A DNA stretch of 64,000 nt from JAAFIM01 sp964467315. Its GTDB lineage: Bacteria > Bacteroidota > Bacteroidia > Chitinophagales > Saprospiraceae. This document shows positions 35,333 to 43,627 of the stretch, piece by piece. The notes under the pieces are model-generated. The model was not told the DNA's origin. It did no database searches and worked only from the letters and a program-made list of their open reading frames with translations. The position numbers were made by a program, and so were the translations under genes. How positions within the stretch are numbered: position 1 is the first letter of the stretch; each line of letters begins with the position of its first letter. The stretch spans positions 1-64,000 of the forward strand of contig CAYXSA010000004.1 in assembly GCA_964467315.1 (NCBI GenBank). The letters run 5' to 3'.

Positions 35333-35460
35333 GCGAGAGGGATAGAAGCGGAACCACACCGCAAGCGCGGCTTTGCCGCGCAAGGTGTGATGGAGCGGAT
35401 AGCCCGACGCAAGCCGCATTGCTCCCCCTTTTTAGGGGGGGCGCGGCGAAGCGGCTCGCC
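35333..35460 (-). repeat. TWJ element 14 (A class, minus orientation)
   Basis: Arm 1 carries CCCCCC/GGGGGG-type and GCCGC/GCGGC pairings. Arm 2 is the CATCA/TGGTTCCGC type around a CACACC.GCGCGGC core. A GCCGC/GCGGC satellite hairpin lies at about 35313-35328. The T-run end faces the ftsQ stop. Confidence 0.9.
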
Positions 35461-35652
35461 AAAAAAAGAAAAGATAAACTGCGCTAATGCGTTGATTATC
35501 AGGATAAAAGCGGCGGCTTAAAGCCTATATTTTTAGTGCCGAAAATTGCCTAACTGCTTGATTTTCAGCATATTATATGCTTGTACATGCTGCATAGTTT
35601 GCACAATGTCGGCTAAATTAGAGATAAATCCGCGAATAGTTTGCACTTGGGG

Positions 35653-36441
35653 CTATCTTTTTTTTGCTACGACCTGATTTTTATAGGCAACGCTCAGGCT
35701 TTTGTATTCGTTCCAACCTTCTCGCGGCATGGCTTCTTTGTAGAAGGCTTCGAGGCGTTGGAGCTTGTCTTCTATATCCACGTCAGGCTGCCCGAAGGGA
35801 ATAACATGGTCGCCGATTTTGGGCGAGAGGGTGGCATCGCCTGAATAGTCGATGTGTATTTGCTCGATTTGGGCAGACCAAAAGGGGTGGGAGCTGATAA
35901 ATTTGGCGAGCAGGAAGGTTTTGCGCAGGCGTGAGTTGTCGATTTCTTGATAATTTTCGGCAAAAACGCCCAAATCTCCCGTGATAGCGAGCACGCGCGC
36001 GCTGTACTTGGGCGAGATGGCGATGCGCTTGCCTTCTGCGTCGAGGTAGTAAGGCGCATCGGATATATCGATGACGCGCACGGCGGGTTGGCGCTGAATG
36101 ATGCGTATGTGCAGGGTATTTTGCGCGTCGATATATACGTCGGCTTGTCGGATAAATCCGTCTTTTTCCAGCGTTTTTTCTATGTCTTGCACATTGATTT
36201 TGCCGACGGGCTGCCCTTCCATATAATTGCCGAACTCCTTGAAAATCAGGTCTTTAACGTCGTCGGCTTGGATGAAACGCAGGTCATTGGGGTTCTCTAC
36301 GATGTCAATGCTAAGGCGCTCGATGAGGTTGTTTTGCTGGTAGCGATACGCGCCGAAGAGGACAAGCGCGACGAGGAGCGCGGCGAAAGCCCAAGAGAGG
36401 CGTTTGGCGATAAATAGGAAGCGCTTGGGGTGGATATTCAT
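35653..36441 (-). CDS. ftsQ: Cell division protein FtsQ
   Basis: A 262-residue membrane protein: a short cytoplasmic stretch, one transmembrane helix near residues 14-32 (LSWAFAALLVALVLFGAY), a POTRA domain (RLSIDIVENPNDLRFIQADD) and the FtsQ/DivIB beta domain with RIIQRQPAVRVID. It links the division ring to septal wall synthesis. It is the first gene of ftsQ-ftsA-ftsZ-ybjN. The 387-bp gap to ftsA is long for this operon and contains TWJ element 14. Confidence 0.85.
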   Translation of the reverse strand: MNIHPKRFLFIAKRLSWAFAALLVALVLFGAYRYQQNNLIERLSIDIVENPNDLRFIQADDVKDLIFKEFGNYMEGQPVGKINVQDIEKTLEKDGFIRQADVYIDAQNTLHIRIIQRQPAVRVIDISDAPYYLDAEGKRIAISPKYSARVLAITGDLGVFAENYQEIDNSRLRKTFLLAKFISSHPFWSAQIEQIHIDYSGDATLSPKIGDHVIPFGQPDVDIEDKLQRLEAFYKEAMPREGWNEYKSLSVAYKNQVVAKKR

Positions 36442-36444
36442 TGC

Positions 36445-36493
36445 GAGTTAGGAGTTACGAATTACGAGTTACGAAAACGAAGTTAACGCGAGG
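36445..36493. repeat. GAGTTACGAATTAC-type short tandem repeat
   Basis: About three degenerate copies of GAGTTACGA are followed by AACGAAGTTAACGCG. A related sequence lies in inverse orientation at 40187-40224 just before scpB. Confidence 0.75.
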
Positions 36494-36537
36494 CGGATGT
36501 TCGGTAACGCTAAAAAATCTGTGTGCTAAAAAAAGAC

Positions 36538-37272
36538 TTATTGCGGGTTATCTTTAGGCGGAGTGTCTGAGTTTTGTTCATCAGGCGCGCTGGGCAAGAG
36601 ACCTATTTTTCGTTTCAGTTCGTCTAATTGGGGATTGTTTTGCAGGAGGTTTTGTAGTTTTTCTGCTACGTTTTCTTCTTGAGCATCCGTTGCTTTTTCT
36701 ACCCTTTCGATCATTGCTTTGAAGATTGCTGCATTGTTTGCGTAATCAATACTGGCTAGATTTTCGTTTATCTTTGGAGGACGGGCTTCATAATATGGTT
36801 TTTTTAGAGGGGCATCTTTTCCCCAAGCAGTTATTAGTGCTCTCAAGGTTTTTATTTTGTCGTTAAGTTGGGTGTTTTCGGTTTCGAGTTCTTGCGCTTT
36901 TAGGATATTGGTTGCTTTTTCCTTTGTCAATTCGTCGGCACGGAATAGGGCTTGGGCGGCGAGGTGTTCTGCATCGGCGGTAGATAGGGTGTTGTTGGTT
37001 TTTTCTATCAAAGCTACAGCTTTCCTTGTATAGTCGAAAATTGATTCTTCATTGGATTGTATTTGATGCTTTAGCTTTTTCAAAGCTTCGCGTACTTCGG
37101 TGATTTTTATTATTGATTGCTCTAATAAATTTTTGAGGAAGCGTATTTCTGTATTTTTCAGCGTTTTGGGCTTTTTCTGTTGGATGTCCTCGAAACTGGG
37201 TGCGGGTACTTCTTTGTCGTCGCTTGGGCTGCTTTTTTTGCTGCCAAACAGCCATTTGAAAAATCTAAACAT
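36538..37272 (-). CDS. Third PspA/ESCRT-III-like paralogue
   Basis: A 244-residue, mostly helical protein. It opens with a short amphipathic segment (MFRFFKWLFGSKK) nearly the same as in the true PspA at 38274-39065, then an acidic/Pro spacer and a long coiled coil with EIRFLKNLLEQSIIKITEVR and LSTADAEHLAAQALFRADEL, which align to PspA helices 1-3. The tail LDELKRKIGLLPS matches the PspA end. It probably joins mixed PspA filaments at the membrane. It lies 11 bp downstream of the second paralogue. Confidence 0.7.
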   Translation of the reverse strand: MFRFFKWLFGSKKSSPSDDKEVPAPSFEDIQQKKPKTLKNTEIRFLKNLLEQSIIKITEVREALKKLKHQIQSNEESIFDYTRKAVALIEKTNNTLSTADAEHLAAQALFRADELTKEKATNILKAQELETENTQLNDKIKTLRALITAWGKDAPLKKPYYEARPPKINENLASIDYANNAAIFKAMIERVEKATDAQEENVAEKLQNLLQNNPQLDELKRKIGLLPSAPDEQNSDTPPKDNPQ

Positions 37273-37283
37273 ATTTATCGCTG

Positions 37284-38174
37284 CTAAGGGTTATTGGGTG
37301 GATTGTCGTTTGATTCTGTTTTTTTGGCGATGCTTGCTTTCAGTTTATCGAGCATAGCGGCTGCATTTTTTTCGTTTTCTGCGGTTTGATTTTCGGCTTC
37401 TTTTTCCTGCTTTTCTTTTTCGGCTGCTGCGGCTATTTCTTTTGCTTCGAGTTTCGCTCTCATTTTATCTAACATTTGTAGGGTTGAGCTACTGTCGATA
37501 TGGCTACCATCGTTGGTTTTGTCTATGCGTTGAGTAGCATCTACATAGGGGCGTGCAGGGTTACGGAAGGTTCTGGCTTCATCTAAGTAGCCGTTTACGA
37601 TGCTTTTTATTTCGCGGATGCTGATTTCGAGGTTGGATACCATAGCAGCATATTTTTGATTAGCGGGGGTTTGGGTGTCGATGCGTTTTTGCAGCTCTTC
37701 TTGACGCTGGCGGGCTTCAGCAATAAAACGTTCGGCATCTGCGGCAGGCAGTTGTCCGCTTTCGGCGTGCTTTTGGAGACCTTCGATTTGTTTTTCATAC
37801 TCAGCTATTGCTTCCGTATCGACTTGAATTGCGCGATTGGTGCGGATAGAGATAGCTTTTACTTCGGCGAGCGATTTGATTTTATCGTCTAATAGATTTC
37901 TCACAAATTTGAATTCGGCTTCCGTTAGTTTTGTGGGATTTTTTTGCTGGATGCTTTCAAAGCTAATGATTTCTGTGGGCGTAGCAGCGGGGCTGGGCGG
38001 GTTGTTTTTATAGTTTTCGAGGAATACTTTTTCTTCTTTTATATCTTTGGCGAGTTGGTTGGCGGCGGCGAGGATTTGGGAAAATTCTTTCATTTTATGC
38101 TCGAGCATTTGGGCGAGCGCATCAATTTTGCTGTCGAGTATTTGGTTGAGCGCTTGAAATTCTTGTTCGGTCAT
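37284..38174 (-). CDS. Second PspA/ESCRT-III-like paralogue
   Basis: A 296-residue helical protein. Unlike its neighbours it lacks the amphipathic start and instead begins MTEQEFQALNQILDSKIDAL, an extra helix of about 70 residues. From residue 80 it aligns with PspA: FKFVRNLLDDKIKSLAEVKA, then GQLPAADAERFIAEARQRQE and the tail AAAMLDKLKASIAKK. Loss of the membrane-insertion helix suggests a regulatory or capping subunit (inference). Confidence 0.68.
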   Translation of the reverse strand: MTEQEFQALNQILDSKIDALAQMLEHKMKEFSQILAAANQLAKDIKEEKVFLENYKNNPPSPAATPTEIISFESIQQKNPTKLTEAEFKFVRNLLDDKIKSLAEVKAISIRTNRAIQVDTEAIAEYEKQIEGLQKHAESGQLPAADAERFIAEARQRQEELQKRIDTQTPANQKYAAMVSNLEISIREIKSIVNGYLDEARTFRNPARPYVDATQRIDKTNDGSHIDSSSTLQMLDKMRAKLEAKEIAAAAEKEKQEKEAENQTAENEKNAAAMLDKLKASIAKKTESNDNPPNNP

Positions 38175-38207
38175 TTTTTATATTGTTTTTGTATTGTTGT
38201 TAATGAC

Positions 38208-38241
38208 AAAGCCGCCCCATAGCATATATGAGGCGGCTTTA
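38208..38241 (-). terminator. Hairpin between pspA and its second paralogue
   Basis: AAAGCCGCC and GGCGGCTTT form a 9-bp stem with a weak T run on the minus strand. It probably attenuates expression of the downstream paralogues. Confidence 0.55.
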
Positions 38242-38273
38242 TGTATAATTTGCGCTTGCGCTACTGCCTTTGG

Positions 38274-39065
38274 TTACTGGAGGTTGTTTTTATCGACCTC
38301 GATTTTGATGGTAACTTCGGGTTTCTCTTTGATTTCGATTTTATCGGCAGCGGGGGCGGCGGTGTTCATGCCCATTTTGCGTTTGAGTTCGTCCAAAGCG
38401 CTGGCTCCGCGTACAGCGGGGTCATTGAGGGCTTTGTCGATTTCGCGGTCTACGCTGGTTTCGGTGCCTGCCATTTCGGCGTAGGCTTCGGCGCGGGCTT
38501 CTTTTTCTTCGACCTTATTTTTCATTTTCTCCAGCATAGCGGTGGTGCTACCAGAGTCGATTTGTGCGATTTCTTTGTTGATTTTTTCCGTAGCATCGGC
38601 GACTTTAACGCGAGCTTTAAGCGTTTTCGATTCTTGTTCCCAAGAAGAGATATTGCTTTTCATTTCGCGGATTTTGCCTTCGAGGTTGGTTACCATGCCG
38701 TCGTATTTTTGTTTGGCGGCGAGGTTGGTTTGGTAGCGTTTCATGATTTCCTCACGGCGCAAGAGGGCTTCGGAGGCGAGGCGTTCGGCTTCGGCTGCGG
38801 GCATAGCGCCCGATTGACCGCGCTGTAGAAGTGCCATTGCTTTTTTCTCGTATTCGTCGGCTGCTTGTTTGTCGGCTTCGGTTTCGCGGGCGGTGCGGAT
38901 AGCGATGGCTTTGACTTCAGCGAGGCTTTTGATGGAGTTGTCGAGTTGTACTTTAAGGTCGCGTATGCCTTGGTCTGTCATTTTAACTGGGTCTTCCAGA
39001 TTGTCGAGAGCTGCGTGGGCATTAGCTTCGCCGATTTTGAAAAGGCGTTTGAAGAAACCGAACAT
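38274..39065 (-). CDS. pspA: Phage shock protein A (PspA/IM30, ESCRT-III superfamily)
   Basis: A 263-residue protein: amphipathic helix MFGFFKRLFKIGEANAHAAL, then EDPVKMTDQGIRDLKVQLDN and the long helical hairpin (LAEVKAIAIRTARETEADKQ, LASEALLRREEIMKRYQTNL). The family polymerises on stressed membranes and helps keep the proton gradient. The carboxy tail ends with a basic/hydrophobic stretch (VTIKIEVDKNNLQ). It follows a YbjN-type gene and precedes two diverged paralogues. Confidence 0.9.
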   Translation of the reverse strand: MFGFFKRLFKIGEANAHAALDNLEDPVKMTDQGIRDLKVQLDNSIKSLAEVKAIAIRTARETEADKQAADEYEKKAMALLQRGQSGAMPAAEAERLASEALLRREEIMKRYQTNLAAKQKYDGMVTNLEGKIREMKSNISSWEQESKTLKARVKVADATEKINKEIAQIDSGSTTAMLEKMKNKVEEKEARAEAYAEMAGTETSVDREIDKALNDPAVRGASALDELKRKMGMNTAAPAADKIEIKEKPEVTIKIEVDKNNLQ

Positions 39066-39137
39066 AATAGTGGGGAGGGGGATTTTTGAGAGGGAGGAAA
39101 GGTTACAAGAAGATGGGAGAACAGTTTTTAGGCTGTC

Positions 39138-39545
39138 TTAGGCAGGTACAGCGCCTTTGGCATAGCCCAAGAAACGGTTAATGTTCTCCGAGAGGGAAAT
39201 CGCCAGCGCATTGATGGAGGCTTCCAGTTCGTTGATATCGAGGCTCGAAAGCTGCAAGGTATCGCGGAACACGACCGATTTGCCTGCTTCGTCGGATATT
39301 GCGTAAGCGCCATGCACGGTCGTCATGTTGAGCTGTAGCAACTCCTTATAGATATCGCCGTCGCCTGCGGGTAGATTGACAATGTGCTGCATGAGGATAA
39401 GGATTTCGTCTTCACAATCCAATATCATATTGGCTACACCTTTGTCTTCGGCATTGATGATGAAGACACCCGTCTCTTCGTTCTCCTTCAAAATTTCGTA
39501 GTTGAGTTCCAGTAGGTAGTTTTTTACTTTTTCAAAGCTGCTCAT
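39138..39545 (-). CDS. YbjN-domain protein heading the PspA cluster
   Basis: A 135-residue protein: SSFEKVKNYLLELNYEILKE at the start, ILDCEDEILILMQHIV and LLQLNMTTVHGAYAISDEAG, matching the YbjN/CesT-like fold. YbjN partners of PspA are known from genome context in other bacteria. It is the first gene behind the promoter at 39607-39637. A direct role in PspA control is likely but unproven. Confidence 0.72.
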   Translation of the reverse strand: MSSFEKVKNYLLELNYEILKENEETGVFIINAEDKGVANMILDCEDEILILMQHIVNLPAGDGDIYKELLQLNMTTVHGAYAISDEAGKSVVFRDTLQLSSLDINELEASINALAISLSENINRFLGYAKGAVPA

Positions 39546-39606
39546 AATGGTGGGTGGTGGTTGGAGTTTTTGTGTAGGTTATATAAATAAAGCCTTATTC
39601 GACAGT

Positions 39607-39637
39607 CAAAAATAGTAAACATTGCGCTTATCGCCAA
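39607..39637 (-). promoter_or_regulatory. Promoter of the ybjN-pspA operon
   Basis: On the minus strand TTG and TATTTTTG are 20 bp apart, 62 bp upstream of the YbjN start. Confidence 0.65.
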
Positions 39638-39752
39638 AAAAAAAACAGTTTTACCCAAAAAAATACGCTTTTTATTTGCCCGCTTACCCGACTACAAAGC
39701 CTGCGGGCGCGTTTTTTATGCAAAAAAAGCTACAACTTAGGGCTGCAGTCTG

Positions 39753-39783
39753 TTGCAATTCCGTTTTTTTTGGTGTACCTTTG
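39753..39783 (+). promoter_or_regulatory. Promoter reading towards scpB
   Basis: TTG at 39753-39755 and TACCTTTG at 39776-39783 are 20 bp apart. The transcript would carry TWJ elements 15 and 16 in a leader of about 440 bases before scpB. Confidence 0.65.
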
Positions 39784-39801
39784 CCATAGTTTTAAGGTTT
39801 T

Positions 39802-39952
39802 GGGCGCGCCCCCGCCCCTGCCCGCCCTGTAAAGCCGTAGCACGCTACGGCTCAGGCGGGCACCCCGCGCAAGGCGCGGGGCAAAAAGGGGGGCGGGGTC
39901 GGGCTATCCGTTGCAGCCCGCTTAGGCGGGCTTCCACTGCTATCCCTCGCGC
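39802..39952 (+). repeat. TWJ element 15 (C class, plus orientation)
   Basis: The only copy with GCGCG pairing to CGCGC, a third state of the variable base pair. Arm 1 is long, CCCCGCCCC/GGGGGGCGGGG, and contains the nested GCCGTAGC/GCTACGGC and CCCCGCGC/GCGCGGGG hairpins. Arm 2 is AGCCCGC/GCGGGCT. Confidence 0.92.
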
Positions 39953-40049
39953 AAAAAAATGAAAAGCGAAAAATAGCCCCGAAGGGGCGTTTTCTTCCGT
40001 AGCCGTAGGCAAGCGTAGCGCAGCCTGCGGCAAGGCGCGAAGCGCCGCA

Positions 40050-40171
40050 GCGTGAGGGATAGCAGTGGAAGCGCGTAGGGGCAAGGCATGCCTTGCCCCT
40101 ACAGCGCTGCAACGGATAGCCCGACCACCCGACCTTTAAGCCGCGTAGCGGCGGGGAGGGGGGGCACGCCC
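40050..40171 (-). repeat. TWJ element 16 (T class, minus orientation)
   Basis: It stands 97 bp from element 15 with no gene between them. Arm 1 has the TCCCC against TTAAAGGTC internal loop around GCCGC/GCGGC. Arm 2 carries the same GGGGCAAGGC/GCCTTGCCCC palindrome as element 11. A GCGGC/GCCGC satellite hairpin precedes it. Confidence 0.92.
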
Positions 40172-40186
40172 AAAAAAATCGTCATT

Positions 40187-40224
40187 CGCTTCGCGTTAAC
40201 TTCGTAACTCGTAACTCGTAACTC
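40187..40224. repeat. GTAACTC tandem repeat before scpB
   Basis: TCGTAACTCGTAACTCGTAACTC (three 8-bp units of CGTAACTC) after CGCGTTAACTT. It ends 5 bp before the scpB start codon. Confidence 0.85.
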
Positions 40225-40229
40225 ACAAG

Positions 40230-40799
40230 GTGCTATCTGACGAACAATTGCCCGCGCTCGTAGAAGCGCTTATCTTCGCCAGCGAAACGCCCCTGCGCGT
40301 GGAAGAAATACAGCAGTGCATAGAGGCATTGCATCATCATCAAATTACCCGCTCCCAAGTCCTGCACGCCGTCGAACAACTCCAAACGCGTTACAATCAC
40401 AACGAAGAAAGCGCCATCGAAATACTGCAAGTCGCACACGGTTTCCTATTCTACACCAAACCCGCACAGCAAGAAATCGTTTCTACCCTGCTCAAACAGC
40501 GCAGCCGACAACGCCTTAGCAAAGCCGCCTTAGAAACCTTAGCCATCATCGCCTACCAGCAGCCCGTTACCAAGTCCCAACTCGAACACCTGCGCGGCGT
40601 GAGCTGCGAATACGCCCTGCACAAACTCTTAGAAAAAGAACTCATCGAGATAAAAGGACGCTCCACCGAAGCAGGCAGACCACTCGTCTATGCCACCAGC
40701 ACCAAATTCATGCAACACTTCGGACTCGCCTCTATCAAAGACCTACCCCGACTCAAAGAACTTAGCCCCAGCGCCGAAACCATCGGCTCCGCCGAATAA
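40230..40799 (+). CDS. scpB: Segregation and condensation protein ScpB
   Basis: A 189-residue winged-helix kleisin partner of the SMC condensin. The conserved core SKAALETLAIIAYQQPVTKS is near residues 90-110, followed by LLEKELIEIKGRSTEAGRP. The likely start is GTG at 40230, right behind the tandem repeat; no in-frame ATG lies where homology begins. ScpA is not adjacent in this window. Confidence 0.88.
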   Translation: MLSDEQLPALVEALIFASETPLRVEEIQQCIEALHHHQITRSQVLHAVEQLQTRYNHNEESAIEILQVAHGFLFYTKPAQQEIVSTLLKQRSRQRLSKAALETLAIIAYQQPVTKSQLEHLRGVSCEYALHKLLEKELIEIKGRSTEAGRPLVYATSTKFMQHFGLASIKDLPRLKELSPSAETIGSAE

Positions 40800-40920
40800 A
40801 AATTCTCGCGCCGCTATATCGCCAGCTATGAAATAACATATCTATACACAAGAAGCGCAAACGCACTACCTTACTTTTTTCCTATTCTCTCATTCCTTCA
40901 CCACATCGCCCCCCGCACAC

Positions 40921-42762
40921 ATGGAACGCGACCCAAAAGAAACAGATTTTTCCAAAGAGTCGAGCTCTTCGGAAAATCAAAATCCCCACAATGAACAAGA
41001 GCAAAACGACCAAAATGCTCAAGGCGGCTATTACCGCAAGCGTATCTACGATCAGCAGCCGCAAAACCAGTACTACAAAAAAACAAGCAGCGCCGACCCG
41101 CAAGAAAATGCACCCGAAGGCAGCGGCTACGAACAGCATCCACCCCAACATCAACAACAGGGCGGATACTACGAACAACAACAGCAGCAAGGACAGGGCT
41201 ACTACAAAAAGCCCTACAACCAACAACCGCAAGGCTACAACAACCCTCCACAACAGGGTTATTACAAAAAGCCATACAACCAAGACATGGGCGGCGACGA
41301 ACAGCAAAACCCATACAACCAGCAAGGACAGGGCTACTACAAAAAGCCCTACAACCAGCAACCACAAGGCTACAACAACCCTCCACAACAGGGATACTAC
41401 AAAAAGCCTTACAACCAACAACCACAAGGCTACAACAACCCCCCACAACAGAGCTACTACAAAAAACCGTATAACCAAGACGCGCCTAACCCCGACGACC
41501 AACAAGGAAACTACGGCAACCCCCCACAACAAGGCTACTACAAAAAGCCTTACAACCAGCAACCACAGGGCTACAACAACCCTCCACAACAAGGCTACTA
41601 CAAAAAGCCATACAACCAAGACTTTCAACAGCCAAACGCCGACGAAAATCAAGGCTACAACCAGCCCCCACAACAACAAGGGCAAGGCTACTACAAAAAA
41701 CCTTATAACCAAGGCTATAACCAACAGGGCTACAACCAACAAGGCTATAACCAACAACAAGGGCAAGGTTACTACAAAAAACCATATGGACAACAAGGCT
41801 ATAACCAACAAGGCTATAACCAACAGGGCTACAACCAACAACAAGGGCAAGGCTACTACAAAAAACCATACGGACAACAACAAGGATACGGCAATCAGCA
41901 AGGATACGGCAATCAACAAGGGTACTATAACCAAAACCCCTACCAACGCCGCCCACAACAGAACCGTTACAACAAATTCCAACCCCAGCACGAACCACTC
42001 GAAACATACACTACCGCTCCCGTCCTCCCAAATGTACGCGAAGAGCAAGAAGGTATGCGCATCAACAAATACATCGCGCACGCAGGCATCTGCGCACGAC
42101 GTAAAGCCGACGAATTCATACGCGAAAGACGTATCTACGTCAACGGCGAAGTCATGGATCAAGTAGGATACCGCGTAAAACTCAATGACATCGTTACCGT
42201 CGACGGCAAAGACGTAAGACCTATCAAAAAATACGTCTACGTCCTGCTCAATAAACCCCGCAACGTCATCTCTAGCTCCGAAGACGAAAAAGGCAGACGC
42301 ACCGTCATGGACTTAATCACCAGCGTAACCGAAGAACGCGTCTACCCCGTCGGCAGACTCGACCGCGATACCACAGGACTCGTCCTCCTTACCAATGACG
42401 GCGAACTCGCACAACGCCTCGCTCTACCCGAACACGCCGTTAAGAAAATCTACGAGGTTACCCTCGACAAAGAACTCACGGAAGAAGACCTCGAAAAAGT
42501 CCGCCAAACCGTTAGCCTCGAAGATGGCGACGCACCCGTAGACCGCATCGAATACGTCCACGATACCCCCCACAACGTCTGTGGCATCGAAATCAGCAGC
42601 GGCAAAAACCGCATCGTCCGCCGCATATTTGAGCATCTCGGCTATAAAGTCGTCAAACTCGACCGCGTAAAATTCGCTATGCTCACCAAAAAAGGTCTGG
42701 GTCGCGGAAAATGCCGCCTGCTCAATACCAAAGAAATCAATATGCTCAAATACCTGTTTTAA
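40921..42762 (+). CDS. RluB-family pseudouridine synthase with long Q/Y/N-rich repeat region
   Basis: A 613-residue protein. Residues 1-365 are a low-complexity region built of repeats such as GYYKKPYNQQPQGYNNPPQQ and GYNQQGYNQQ, rich in Gln, Tyr, Asn, Gly and Lys and predicted to be disordered. From about residue 378 the enzyme begins: an S4 RNA-binding domain (INKYIAHAGICARRKADEFI), then the catalytic loop VYPVGRLDRDTTGLVLLTND with the catalytic Asp, and GIEISSGKNRIVRRIFEHLG. RluB enzymes modify U2605 of 23S rRNA (E. coli numbering). The repeat region has prion-like composition; its role is unknown. It follows scpB, a common neighbour of this family. Confidence 0.88.
   Translation: MERDPKETDFSKESSSSENQNPHNEQEQNDQNAQGGYYRKRIYDQQPQNQYYKKTSSADPQENAPEGSGYEQHPPQHQQQGGYYEQQQQQGQGYYKKPYNQQPQGYNNPPQQGYYKKPYNQDMGGDEQQNPYNQQGQGYYKKPYNQQPQGYNNPPQQGYYKKPYNQQPQGYNNPPQQSYYKKPYNQDAPNPDDQQGNYGNPPQQGYYKKPYNQQPQGYNNPPQQGYYKKPYNQDFQQPNADENQGYNQPPQQQGQGYYKKPYNQGYNQQGYNQQGYNQQQGQGYYKKPYGQQGYNQQGYNQQGYNQQQGQGYYKKPYGQQQGYGNQQGYGNQQGYYNQNPYQRRPQQNRYNKFQPQHEPLETYTTAPVLPNVREEQEGMRINKYIAHAGICARRKADEFIRERRIYVNGEVMDQVGYRVKLNDIVTVDGKDVRPIKKYVYVLLNKPRNVISSSEDEKGRRTVMDLITSVTEERVYPVGRLDRDTTGLVLLTNDGELAQRLALPEHAVKKIYEVTLDKELTEEDLEKVRQTVSLEDGDAPVDRIEYVHDTPHNVCGIEISSGKNRIVRRIFEHLGYKVVKLDRVKFAMLTKKGLGRGKCRLLNTKEINMLKYLF
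41150..41950. repeat. Coding tandem repeats in the RluB-like gene
   Basis: About ten copies of a roughly 60-bp unit (protein unit GYYKKPYNQ followed by QPQGYNNPPQQ) and then many 15-bp units (GYNQQ). Unequal exchange would stay in frame because the units are multiples of three. Confidence 0.9.
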
Positions 42763-42788
42763 CGGATACCGTTAAGCAGCCCAACCCC

Positions 42789-42830
42789 AAACTAAGCAAG
42801 CGCCCCCCATAGCGCTTGTTTAGTTTTTTT
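42789..42830 (+). terminator. Terminator after the RluB-like gene
   Basis: AAACTAAGCAAGCGC and GCGCTTGTTTAGTTT pair with one mismatch around an 8-base loop, followed by T. Confidence 0.85.
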
Positions 42831-42856
42831 GTTTCGCCCCCTACCTCTTTTTGCAG

Positions 42857-43594
42857 ATGGATAACCAAACTATAGAGAAATATCTCATCGCCGTTCATCG
42901 CTTACAAGATGTTGAGCGCCAACGACTTACACCACAAGATTTTCAACGCGTCGTCCAAGAAAGTGGGCTAACAGAGCGAGAATTGGAGTTCGTTCGCCAA
43001 GAATGCCTACACCTCTCCACTCAAGGCGAAACCTATCTGCGTGCCCAAAATTATCCCCGCGCAGCCCAACTCCTCGCCCAAGCCGTTGCCCTCGACCCCT
43101 ATCATTTGCCCAATATATTCGCCGCCACGCAAGCGCACTTGCTCGCCTATCAGCAAACAGGCGAGGAACATTATGCTACAGAACTACAACAACTCACCGC
43201 GCGCGGCTTAGAAATCGCCCCCAGCGAAATTTATTTTACCACCGTCGAAACCCTCCTACAGCAAGTCCCCGCCCTGCGCCGCCGCCAAAGGCAACGCCTC
43301 GTTTATGCCGCCACTTTTAGCGGGCTTTTTATCGCCGCACTCATTTTTCTCTTCGTGCAAATCGCAGAATTCGACTTTAGCCCTATATTTGTGCTGACGG
43401 CGCTCTTCGTAGGGCTTAGTTTTTTGCTCTCCAGCCTCTTTTGGCTGCTCTCCCTCATCGCCTACGCTCAGCAACAACAGCTAAAAAATCGCCTCGCTCG
43501 GCTCGAATACAAGAAAAAAGACGCTAACGCCATCCAATTTCCCCCCCTCGTCGAGAAAATTATTGATACCGTCCGCAGCTTCTTCAAGGGCTAA
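42857..43594 (+). CDS. TPR-like protein with two carboxy-terminal membrane helices
   Basis: A 245-residue protein. Residues about 50-120 look like one or two tetratricopeptide repeats (AQNYPRAAQLLAQAVALDPY). Two transmembrane helices lie near 155-175 and 180-205 (FSGLFIAALIFLFVQIAEF and the following strongly hydrophobic stretch), and a basic tail follows. The start is the ATG at 42857. No known family can be named. It may be a membrane-anchored adaptor. Confidence 0.6.
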   Translation: MDNQTIEKYLIAVHRLQDVERQRLTPQDFQRVVQESGLTERELEFVRQECLHLSTQGETYLRAQNYPRAAQLLAQAVALDPYHLPNIFAATQAHLLAYQQTGEEHYATELQQLTARGLEIAPSEIYFTTVETLLQQVPALRRRQRQRLVYAATFSGLFIAALIFLFVQIAEFDFSPIFVLTALFVGLSFLLSSLFWLLSLIAYAQQQQLKNRLARLEYKKKDANAIQFPPLVEKIIDTVRSFFKG

Positions 43595-43627
43595 AGTACC
43601 CCATTTTAAGCTTTTTTTATTTTTTTT

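Noticed and set aside
41150..41950. CRISPR-like array
   Set aside because: Repeats are in-frame coding units of the RluB-like protein with no unique spacers.
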